64,000 nucleotides of DNA from Coptis chinensis. Taxonomy: Eukaryota > Streptophyta > Magnoliopsida > Ranunculales > Ranunculaceae. Location: assembly GCA_015680905.1 (NCBI GenBank), contig CM027378.1, forward strand, positions 37,359,001 to 37,423,000, read 5' to 3'. This document shows, piece by piece, positions 55,235 to 64,000 of this stretch; position 1 is the stretch's first letter; each line of letters begins with the position of its first letter. Made by a program: the position numbers and the translations under genes. The notes below the pieces were generated by a model. That model saw only the letters and a program-made list of their open reading frames with translations. It was not told the origin of the DNA and searched no databases.

Positions 55235-55340
55235 CAAGTCCAATGGAGTGCTATATGGGCTGCTAAAGGGCCATATAACACCCCAAACACCAAAATGTCA
55301 TTCAAATAGAGCTGCTAGCTAGAAGGGTCATAAATTTTAC
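55235..55340 (+). other. Possible PIF/Harbinger-type 5' terminus
   Basis: GAGCAAGTCCAATGGAGTGC at 55233 resembles terminal sequences of plant Tourist/Harbinger elements, and a Harbinger transposase lies about 850 bp downstream in the matching orientation. No matching right terminus was found, so this is tentative. Confidence 0.3.
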
Positions 55341-55745
55341 TGGTGTGATAAACCCAGCCAAATTTGTGACCTTGTCTAGTAGTTGCCATAATAAGTTGTC
55401 GGGGGATGGACGATATAGTTTCTGCCGTTTGTTGGTAATTTGTGTACAAACGGCAGAAATTGTGTTGTCTATCTCCCGTTTTAATTAAATGGACGGACTT
55501 TCCAGACACTCAACACAATTTTTACTTAGCCAAATTCAACCAATTCTTCACTCACATGCATTTACTTGTCATCAAAGCCTCAACCAACTTCATTTATACT
55601 ATTTCAATCACATTCATCCATTCCACCAACTTCATTTCTTCTGTCAACTTTATAAACTACAAATTTCTAATATTCTCCTTCACTCACACCTATTTTTTTA
55701 CACACACACACCACCACCACCACCACTAGATGAGCCAATTAGGAT

Positions 55746-56000
55746 CCCCCCCCCCCCCCCACTAGATGGGAAATTAGGGTCTTCCCTTTAAACACACGGT
55801 CAACTTGGATTGACCGTTAACTTTAAGTCAAGCAACTAAAAATGACACAAATGCCCTCATTGTTTAAAAAAAAAATGTTCAATTTTACTTTGGTGGGGGC
55901 AGTCGTGTCATTTGACCTAAAAGTTAATAGTCAAACCAAGTTGACCGTGTGTTTGGGGGGTGAGACCCTAATTTCCCATCTAGTGGGGGGGGGGGGGGGG
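55746..56000. mobile_element. Inverted-repeat element bounded by C15 and G16 tracts
   Basis: The left arm is 15 C, then ACTAGATGGGAAATTAGGGT, a short variable part, then AAACACACGGTCAACTTGG. The right arm is its inverted copy ending in 16 G. The arms are about 65 bp and the total is 255 bp. An extra degenerate copy of the arm start (CCACTAGATGAGCCAATTAGG) precedes the left arm at 55724. Family and target duplication are unknown. Confidence 0.7.
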
Positions 56001-56086
56001 TAATACTAGTTAACTTTTTTTTTTTCATTGGGTACCATCAAAGCCTCACCATTCTCAACTTTACAATATTTCTTCTCACATTCAAA

Positions 56087-57195
56087 ATGGCTTTTTCTTG
56101 TTGCTATGTTGAATCAAACTCCTCATCTGAAGAAGAGAACATTGTGAATGACGATGAGAACATGTTCTTACCTATCTTATCATTGTTGCAAGACATGCAC
56201 GAAGCTACTCGTGATCATCGAGGCTCGGTCACCGGTAGAAAATACATTTATCGTGATCGAATCGAGGCTCACAATAGTATTATGAGGGATTACTTCGTGC
56301 AAAACCCGAAGTATCCCTTTGATGTCTTCCGTATAAGGTTTAGGATGCAATGCCATCTCTTCCTCCGAATCTTGAAAGTTGTTTCCGACCATGACAAGCA
56401 CTTCACATACAAGGTTGATGGCATTGAAAAGTCATGTTTGACGGGTATTCAAAAAGAGGTTGTTTGCATTTGTTTGTTTGCATATGGTTGTGGTGCGAAT
56501 GTGTAGGATAAATACATTCAAATAGCAAAGAGCACTCTTTTCAAAAGCTTGAGGCATTTTTCTGATGCTGTGATGGTGGTTTTTGAAGAAGAATATTTGA
56601 GGGCTCCAAACGAAGAAAACATTCAACGTCTAATTCAACAAGATGAAAATCGTGGCTTTCCTAGTATGCTTGGAAGCTTGGATTGTATGCATTGGCAATG
56701 AGAAATGTGTCCTAGGGCATGGCAAGATACACATGTAGGGACATAAGAAGAAACCTACAATAATTTTGGAAACCATTGCCGATAAAGACTTATGGATTTG
56801 TCATGCATTTTTTGGTATGGCGGGTTCAAACAATGACATCAACATGCTTCAACATTCTCACATCTTTGACAATCTTATGCGTGGTGATGCTCCTCGTTCC
56901 AATTACACCGTGAATGGTTGCCAATGCAAAACGGGTTACTTTCTAGCCAATGAGATTTATCCTAAATAGGCTATACTTGTGTAAACAATCCCTCACCTAA
57001 CAACTCAAATGGAGGGATTCTTTGCTGAGATGCAAGAAGCGTGCCAAAAAAATGTCAAGCGTGCATTTGGTGTCTTACAAGCTAGGTGGGGGATAATCAA
57101 GAGGCCGGCGCGAATGTGGAGTAGGGATGACATTAATCGGATAATGAAGACATGTATCATTTTACATAATATGATTGTCAAGGATGAATGAGAGA
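56087..57195 (+). pseudogene. PIF/Harbinger transposase (DDE_Tnp_4) pseudogene
   Basis: One largely continuous reading shows DRIEAHNSIMRDYFVQNPKY, FRMQCHLFLRIL, GFPSMLGSLDCMHW (first catalytic Asp), then after a frame change KDLWICHAFFGMAGSNNDIN (second Asp), RSNYTVNG, then QARWGIIKRPARMW and IMKTCIILHNMIVKDE. These are the conserved blocks of plant ALP1/HARBI1-like transposases. The frame is cut by at least four stops, and a shift near 56735. Several stops fall where the family has Trp (TGG). Confidence 0.88.
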
Positions 57196-57568
57196 TTGAT
57201 ATCGAAGATTAGCAAATTGACATTTCTTAAGAGCCCCCAGTCGCATTGCATGTTGCAGGAAATCGACATGATGAAATTGCAAGAAGACTCAATACACTTC
57301 GTTGTATTCATAACAGAGAAACTAATGTTCAACTAAGAGTTGACCTCATCAATCACCTTTTGCAATATCGTATGGATCAAGGAATATAGTATGAGAGTTA
57401 TCTATGTTATTAGTGAGTATTATCTATGTTTGTTCTATAGTTTGACTTCATGCTGTTTCAAAACAATTCAAATTAAAATTACATTAAAACTTAAAATTGA
57501 AATTACAATATTGAAAATGAACTAACAACAACAATGGAAATGAAAGAACTAACAACATTGAAATTAAT

Positions 57569-57715
57569 CTAAGTAATAGAAACACCACCACCACTAGAAG
57601 CACCACTTAGAGTTCCAAACATTCCACTCTCTCTCCTTTGGCGAATTATCTCTATTTTCATCATCTTGTGAACGATCTGTGAGTTGGGTGGCACTTTAGT
57701 AGACTGAGTGGCCAT
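57569..57715 (-). other. Small reading frame, possible end of a Harbinger accessory protein
   Basis: A 48-codon frame begins MATQSTKVPPNSQIVHKM and ends GGGVSIT. Harbinger elements often carry a second gene (MYB/SANT-like) near the transposase. The position fits, but no conserved domain is visible, so this is only a suggestion. Confidence 0.25.
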
Positions 57716-57817
57716 TCCATAGTTAATGTGACGACTGTTGAATTTGATTAGATCTTTTGTATGTCGTCAGCATGGCATTTTAGTTGACCTAAAAAAATGC
57801 AAACTAGCACGTAGTTG

Positions 57818-58331
57818 TTAATACCGGCTAATAGTGGTAGATACCTCTAGATTTGTGAGGTGCTCGTGTCGGAGCAACTGTTCTTTGGCAAAGCCCCTAG
57901 TGTATGATTCGCATTGAGCGTCGTCCTTGATTTTGAGTTGATTTCGTTTGCATTCTTTGAAGCTAGCCACTAGTTTGTGTTGTAGACGGTCTGACAAGGA
58001 GTGAGCTCTGTTGTGAAAAAGGGAAGCCCGATACGTCTTTAGCATCTTCTGTACGATCTGTGTAGTGTCGAGCTTGACGGTGCTCTGGTCGATTTTCTTG
58101 GACAACTCGTTGATCCGTTGATTCACCTCGTTAATACCGTCCTCAGCAGTGATACCATTCGAACTCTGGGCTACGACCTGGTTTTTCAGTGTCAGGTTCT
58201 CCTGCTGGAGGAAAGTAATGCTCTCGTTCATTGTCCCAAACTGGCTGACCAGGTTCTTGACTTGCTCCTGTAGGCTTTCCACGCTTCATGGGCTTAAGGG
58301 AAACTGATTTGAAGAATGTGGTTTTTCTCAA
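57818..58331 (-). pseudogene. Gypsy gag-leader region with coiled-coil frame
   Basis: A 154-codon minus-strand frame begins MESLQEQVKNLVSQFGTM and has a heptad-like LQQENLTLKNQV, predicting a coiled coil. An overlapping frame (58143-58331) contains SLKPMKRGKPTGASQEPG. It lies right after the PBS and LTR of a minus-strand retrotransposon, where gag is expected. No capsid motif was seen; the element is truncated at about 57800. Confidence 0.45.
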
Positions 58332-58340
58332 GAGATCGGC

Positions 58341-58356
58341 CCACAGACGGCGCCAA
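58341..58356 (-). other. Primer binding site TTGGCGCCGTCTGTGG
   Basis: On the minus strand TTGGCGCCGTCTGTGGG directly follows an LTR end (TTTACA). This sequence is widely found at this place in plant Ty3/gypsy elements and fixes the orientation. Confidence 0.8.
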
Positions 58357-59061
58357 TGTAAAGGTTAAGTTTGGTCTAACCTTACAGATGTATAGATTTG
58401 GGGGAAATGGGGGGAAGATTGTGGATATGACTGAGTTCGTTCCGGACGAACTGCCTACGTATCAGGTTCTCCCTGAGGAATCTGAATCAAGTTAGACGTA
58501 GTTCATGATTTAGTGTGATTAGATCTAGTGTGGTAGATAGAGAGGTCTCTTCTGGAGAGCCTAAGGGAAGATGGAGTAGATCTGGTGATCTCTCGGAGGG
58601 AGTCAATCCAGCCCCAGCGGATGGAGTTGATTTGGGGTGAACAGATGGAATGGATCTAGCCTCCATGGATGGAGTTCCTCCAGCCCCCCTCTGGAAGGAG
58701 AATGGAGTATGCTTTTATTGTTTTCATGGTGATCCTTTGTCTTCTCTTCCGTTAGGTCAGGTCGTATTGATGTGAGACTTTATGGAGCATTGATGGCGAA
58801 ACACTGATGAGCGTGGCTGAAGTTCTGGACTTGATGGAGATAGTTGGCTCGTACGTTACTGACTGTTACGATGGCGCATCATGATGGCAGTTCGTTATGG
58901 CAGTTTGTGAATGAGTATTCGGGCGACTTGCTCGGCGATTTCATGGAGAGACTATCAATTCGCTATGAGTTCATAATGAGGTCGTCAAGAGAAGTGTTCT
59001 CTGATAAGTTGTGCTGGACACGTGTATAATATATATTGGTTGTGTATATTAGTCCCTCACA
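58357..59061 (-). repeat. Ty3/gypsy LTR
   Basis: On the minus strand it begins TGTGAGGGACTAATATACAC (59061) and ends AGACCAAACTTAACCTTTACA (58357), a TG...CA LTR of 705 bp abutting the PBS. The right flank TCAGG would be the target duplication, but the partner LTR is not in the window. Confidence 0.8.
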
Positions 59062-60021
59062 TCAGGTATCAATTCGTTTATGACTTGTATCACTAATGAA
59101 TGACGAGAATGTAAAGGGGTGTCGAGGGATTAAAAACTATTATTGTAGAGATTATGAATTAAACTAACAGTTTTTAAAACTTACCCCCCTGTCAAGTTTG
59201 CTAAAATGACTCCCCCACACCCCTAGTTCTTCACTATTTAGACTCCCCCCCCTCATTTTCATAGCATGACCATGTCCATGGCGTTTGACTGTGATCCCAC
59301 AGTTTGGGAATGATGAAATGTCCTTACTACCTTTTCTAATGCAAAATTACTAAACTAACCCTTGACTTTCTCAAGACCGAAATGTTTCCAAATGACACGT
59401 GTGGCCATCTCGTGAGTTTAATCGAACGACACAAATTTTTTTACGAATAAGACATCTACTACCCTTGGTCACTTTTAGTTACCAAATTATCTTCTACCAC
59501 CTTCTACACATTGGACACGTGTCGTCATCCTAACGACCAAAATCAACGGTCAATAGCACTACAACGTCTCATCAAAACACAAGAGAATGTTGTCTTACCA
59601 AATTTTAGTGCCAAAGTCAGAGCATGTTCAGTGTGAGGGAGAAGATAACGTTGATGTAGTTAGTGGAGTGTTGAAGTATTATATTTTGATAGATTGTGTC
59701 ACGTTTTATTTGATAGATCTCAAATTTCCAGTGCATCATCGAAGTCCATATTTCCAGTTCACTTAACAACGTGAAGTTCATCTCATTGCTTAAGGTAAAT
59801 ATGTTCAATTTCTTATCTTTCGTCGGTTTGAGGGTGTGACAAGGTGTTTTATAGTGTGGTAAGTAAGAAATGTGTAACTTTCATGAGAAATTGAAAGTTT
59901 TTTAAAACCCTAGTTTTTATTACAACAACACATTAAAGGTTTAATATTTATAACATCATCGATGAATGGGTTGTTTTTTGTCTCGTCTAAATTAGCATAT
60001 AATGGTGGAATGTGATATAAT
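59062..60021. other. Retrotransposon debris, no gene seen
   Basis: At 59125-59160 the complement carries TCTCTACAATAATAGTTTTT followed by AATCCCTCG, close to the LTR segment at 16014-16045, so this is a fragment of the same LTR family in the opposite orientation. The rest is AT-rich with a C-rich patch at 59187-59260. No conserved frame. Confidence 0.45.
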
Positions 60022-60031
60022 TAGCAATATG

Positions 60032-60168
60032 CAGGTGCCGATTAGCAAAGTTGGTAAAACCTTTAGGTGATGATACCAGAGGTCTGGGGCTCGAACCCCG
60101 CTAGCATCAAAGAGTTACTGATCTAATTTAAAACAGGCTTACTAATAAAAAATAAAATAAAATAAAAA
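60032..60168 (+). mobile_element. tRNA-derived SINE with 10-bp target duplication
   Basis: A 137-bp insertion is flanked by TAGCAATATG (60022-60031 and 60169-60178). It has polymerase III promoter boxes: A box TTAGCAAAGTTGGTAAAAC and B box GGTCTGGGGCTCGAACCCC. The 3' end is an AATAAAATAAAATAAAAA tail. All are classic plant SINE features. Confidence 0.9.
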
Positions 60169-60213
60169 TAGCAATATGGGGGTGATAAGCCTAATTTTGT
60201 GGGGCGTGGTTAA

Positions 60214-62555
60214 CACTAATATGATAATTTTGAGTATGGTAGTTTGGTTTGCATTGTAAACTTGTTTACTTACTGGTATCTATCACTTTTAACACAGAAA
60301 TGGACTGTTTGGCTATGAAAAACATGATGGTCCATTATCATGGATCATTTCAAGAGGTTCTTGATGGGTCATTGTATGGCGTTGATAATTATAGAGGTGG
60401 TGTTTTGGAAATCTTGAGGAATGTGGATGGGGATAAGTTAAATATAATGGATTTAGTAGCTGACCTTAAAGAGAACTACTTCTTTGATATTAGCTTAGGT
60501 TTTTCACTGTTGTACTTACTTAATGGTGAGAAGGTGTATGTCAATAATGACAACGACTTATTAGAAATGTGGGAAAAGATTGAGGAAGATTTGAGGGGTT
60601 GGAGTCATATATTTGTGGAGTTTGAAAGGGAAGTTAGTGAGAATGTTGAAATGTTAGTGCTACCAATTCTAGAAGTTACTGAGAATGTTGAAACATTGTT
60701 GCTACCAACTCCCTCGGTTAGCAGTCCAGAGCTAAGGGTGGGAAGCCAACCCTCTCAAATGTCTCCACCTAGCCAAAAAGGGAAGAATACAAAGAAGAAG
60801 ACCACAAGGACAAAAAAATAAAAATAAATAACAATGATAAGTCGATCAATCATTAAAGATGGTGAAGACTTTTATACAAGGAAGTGTCTTGGTACACTAG
60901 ATAAATTTGATGAAGACATGAATGATGATCTACCACCAATAATTCCAGTCATGTTAGACCCACAACTACAAAACAACTCATCTCCACTACATACAACCAA
61001 TAAATCTTCACTAAACATATCAGCCCCACCACCATATATTTCATCATCTCCACTACTACAAATTTCATCTCCACCACCACCACCACCTCCATGACCCATA
61101 GATGACATTGAGGATGATGAGGGGTATAGAAGTACACATTCTTATGAGGATGAGGAGTTTGAGATTGCAAATAGACTGGACTTTAATAACTTCATTGTAA
61201 TGACTGATAATGTGTATGATGGAGATGACGGAAGTGATCAATCTATTAACAAACCACATATATGGAAAGTAGGAATGGAGTGGCCAAACATTATGGTTTT
61301 GAGAGATGATATCAAAGATTTTTGTATAGCAAATAGGTTTGTTGGTGACTTAGTCAACAATGAAAGAAAGAGAGTTAGAGTAGTCACTAATATGATAATT
61401 TTGAGTATGGTAGTTTGGTTTGCATTGTAAACTTGTTTACTTACTGGTATCTATCACTTTTAACATAGAAATGGACTGCTTGGCTATGAAAAACATGATG
61501 GTCCATTATCATGGATCATTTCAAGAGGTTCTTGATGGGTCATTGTATGGCGTTGATAATTATAGAGGTGGTGTTTTGGAAATCTTGAGGAATGTGGATG
61601 GGGATAAGTGAAATATAATGGATTTAGTAGCTGACCTTAAAGAGAACTACTTCTTTGATATTAGCTTAGGTTTTTCACTGTTGTACTTACTTAATGGTGA
61701 GAAGGTGTATGTCAATAATGACAATGACTTATTAGAAATGTGGGAAAAGATTGAGGAAGATTTGAGGGGTTGGAGTCATATATTTGTGGAGTTTGAAAGG
61801 GAAGTTAGTAAGAATGTTGAAATGTTAGTGCTACCAATTCTAGAAGTTACTGAGAATGTTGAAACATTGTTGCTACCAACTCCTGAAGTTAGCAGTCCAG
61901 AGCCAAGGGTGGGAAGCCAACCCTCTCAAATGTCTCCACCTAGCCAAAAAGGGAAGAATACAAAGAAGAAGACCACAAGGACAAAAAAATAAAAATAAAT
62001 AACAGTGATAAGTCGATCAATCATTAAAGATGGTGAAGACTTTTATACAAGGAAGTGTCTTGGTACACTAGATAAATTTGATGAAGACATGAATGATGAT
62101 CTACCACCAATAATTCCAGTCATGTTAGACCCACAACTACAAAACAACTCATCTCCACTACATACAACCAATAAATCTTCACTAAACATATCAGCCCCAC
62201 CACCATATATTTCATCATCTCCACTACTACAAATTTCATCTCCACCACCACCACCACCTCCATGACCCATAGATGACATTGAGGATGATGAGGGGTATAA
62301 AAGTACACATTCTTCTAAGGATGAGGAGTTTGAGATTGCAAATAGACTGGACTTTAATAACTTCATTGTAATGACTGATAATGTGTATGATGGAGATGAC
62401 GGAAGTGATCAATCTATTAACAAACCACATATATGGAAAGTAGGAATGGAGTGGCCAAACATTAGGGCTTTGAGAGATGATATCAAAGATTTTTGTATAG
62501 CAAATAGGTTTGTTGGTGACTTAGTCAACAATGAAAGAAAGAGAGTTAGAGTGGT
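60214..62555 (+). repeat. Tandem duplication, 1171 bp x 2, in a MULE transposase gene
   Basis: Copy 1 is about 60214-61384 and copy 2 about 61385-62555; the offset is a constant 1171 bp with no indels seen. By eye there are roughly 15 mismatches (about 99% identity). The duplicated part covers the N-terminal PB1-like region, the proline-rich linker and the start of the MuDR DNA-binding domain. Confidence 0.93.
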
Positions 62556-64000
62556 TTGTTTAAGGGAAGACAAGAAGAAGGTGCAATGTCCATGGTTTGC
62601 TCATTTCATGTTACAAGATGATGGTTTCACAATGAGATTGAATACACTTAAGGAAGAGCATACTTGTGAGGCTGATTGTGATATGCTGAACAAAATGGCC
62701 AATGCAAATTGGGTTGTAAGAAAAATTGAAGAGCAAATGAAGGTTAGTTAACTTGTACAGTATAAGTCTTAAAAGTTCATATATTATGATGTTGAACATT
62801 TTTTCTAATGTTCTTCCTTTGTTTTTTTGTTTTATTTTTATGCTAGGTCCATTTCAAAACCATGAGTCCTGCATTCATAAAAGAAGAAATTATGAGAGTT
62901 TTCCATGTCAATATAAGTTACTAGACTGCTTGGAATGCCAAATTTAAGTGCATGTAGCAAATTTATGGTGATTATGGGGAAAGCTACAATTTCATACCAG
63001 TGATATGTGATATGGTATGTTTATTTTTATTTTTTGATTGTTTTCTTTTTTTTTTGCTAAGTGAGCTTGAAATTTTATTAAGAAGAACGAGATAAGTTAC
63101 ATGGTAGGTGAAGGAGAAAGTAAGATGAGAAAAACAACATAAAAGGGAAAAACCTATATGAGAAAAACAAGAAAATTTTGACTGTTTTCTTATTACTATT
63201 TACATTACAGTTGTACATTATTATGGTATGTTTATTACTATTTACATGATTATGAGTGATTGCATGTTTATGTTTTTGTTAAAATAGTGATTGCATATCA
63301 GAGTAATGGTCTTTCCACAATTGCAAAGTATTCAAGAGATGCTAATACACATGAGTTTGAAGGATTATGTATTGCCTTTAATGCTTATAGAAGGTTGTCC
63401 AGTTGGTTGTAGGCCCTTGGTAGGATTGGATGGGTGTTTCCTTAAAGGTAAATATGGAGGGTAAATACTTAATATGGTGGCATTAGATGGAAATAATGGT
63501 CTATTTCCATTGGCTATCTATATTTGTAGATCTGAGTGTAAGTAGTCATGTGGTAAGTTTTTGAGTATCATGGCTGAGAAGCTAGAACTACACCCTTGGC
63601 CTGTTACATTCATTTCTGATAGGCAGAAGGGGTTAATTCAAGCTATGAAAGAAATTTTTCCTAGAACACAACATAAGTTTTGTTTTAGGCATATGTATAA
63701 GAACTTCAAAAAGATTTTCAAGGGTGAGTACATGGAACAACTTGCATGGGCTGCTTCCAAATCATATAAGAAAGAAGATTTTGAGAGGTGGATGGCAGTG
63801 CTAGAGAAAGAGAATGATTTAGCACATAAGTGGTTGCAAAAGGAGGAATATGAAACATGGGCAAGGTCTCACTTTGCTGAAGAAATCAAAGCTAAACAAG
63901 TATGCAGTAATTTTTTTGAATCTTTCAATCGTTGGATCTTAGATCTTAGGGACCTTCCAATTGTAAGCTTAGTATACAAATATCATATTCTGTTGATGAG
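60249..64000 (+). pseudogene. MuDR-type (MULE) transposase, tandem-duplicated 5' part, runs off window
   Basis: Copy 1 (60249-61380) and copy 2 (61420-62742) each give MKNMMVHYHGSFQEVLDGSL, then the DGDKLNIMDLVADL region of the PB1-like N-terminus, a Lys-rich end, a proline-rich linker and a MuDR domain beginning KPHIWKVGMEWPNI; only copy 2 continues, through VQCPWFAHFMLQDDGF and HTCEADCDML. An intron (about 62743-62846) leads to VHFKTMSPAFIKEE. The catalytic domain follows in broken frames: DGCFLKGKYGG, ALDGNNGLFPLAIYI, SDRQKGLIQAMKEIFP, KFCFRHMYKNFKK and FESFNRWILDLRDLP, up to the window edge. Stops lie at the end of the N-terminal frame, in the linker (TGA at about 61092 and 62263), in copy 2 (TGA at 61609) and in the catalytic part. 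It is dead as seen. Confidence 0.88.
63048..63175 (-). mobile_element. LINE 3'-tail insertion with 16-bp target duplication
   Basis: The insertion begins with a poly(T) run and is flanked by TTTTGATTGTTTTCTT (63032-63047) and TTTTGACTGTTTTCTT (63176-63191), one mismatch. On the minus strand it ends AATAAAATTTCAAGC, CTCACTTAGC and poly(A), typical of plant LINE 3' ends. It is severely 5'-truncated (128 bp), inside the MULE gene. Confidence 0.7.

Noticed and set aside
60872-61259. Minus-strand frames rich in Gly and Val/Trp runs (and their copies at 62043-62430)
   Set aside because: They are the complement of the CCACCA proline-rich linker in the MULE gene; repeated because of the tandem duplication.

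Overview
The window reads as nuclear DNA of a flowering plant, most likely a eudicot. The evidence is a spliced ribosomal protein gene with plant promoter motifs, a plant-specific DUF247 gene, an organelle-type tyrosyl-tRNA synthetase with an N-terminal extension, and a dense, nested load of plant transposable elements. No bacterial, organellar or viral gene organisation was seen. The species cannot be named from the sequence.

Layout. (1) 1-20.7 kb is a graveyard of LTR retrotransposons: a minus-strand Athila-like Ty3/gypsy gag-protease element with its LTR and primer binding site (988-6105), a plus-strand Athila-type envelope-like remnant with its purine-rich 3' end (6.1-10.05 kb), an LTR interrupted by a 3.5-kb solo-LTR-like insertion with a perfect 5-bp target duplication (10895-14388), another gypsy LTR (14.6-16.1 kb), and a decayed chromodomain Ty3/gypsy element (16.1-19.2 kb). 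(2) 20.9-25.6 kb holds two apparently intact genes: RPL21 (plus, 2 coding exons, 164 aa) and a DUF247/UPF0481 gene (minus, 2 exons, 448 aa). (3) 26.4-47.0 kb holds the minus-strand exons of an acetyl-CoA synthetase-like gene. It lacks its 5' half and one internal exon, carries a frameshifting 8-bp insertion and has a damaged splice site, so it is called a pseudogene. One of its introns is about 14 kb and contains LINE fragments and a Helitron with Rep and helicase remnants; other introns hold a copia remnant and a MITE. (4) 49.6-52.5 kb holds a hAT MITE, the intact tyrosyl-tRNA synthetase gene (minus, 519 aa) and a broken, apparently intronless RPS26 copy. (5) 53.7-64 kb is a second transposon cluster: two hAT/MITE elements, an inverted repeat bounded by C15/G16 tracts, a PIF/Harbinger transposase pseudogene, a gypsy LTR with PBS, a SINE with target duplications, and a MuDR-type (MULE) transposase whose 5' part is tandemly duplicated (1171 bp) and which runs off the window.

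What works together. The only likely functional host genes are RPL21, the DUF247 gene and the tyrosyl-tRNA synthetase; they are unrelated housekeeping or plant-specific genes. The most notable signal is three separate 8-bp insertions in gene-derived sequence (one in the acetyl-CoA synthetase pseudogene, two in the RPS26 copy). Each has the junction pattern expected of a hAT transposon excision footprint, and two hAT-type elements with intact 8-bp target duplications lie nearby. No novel multi-gene system was recognised.
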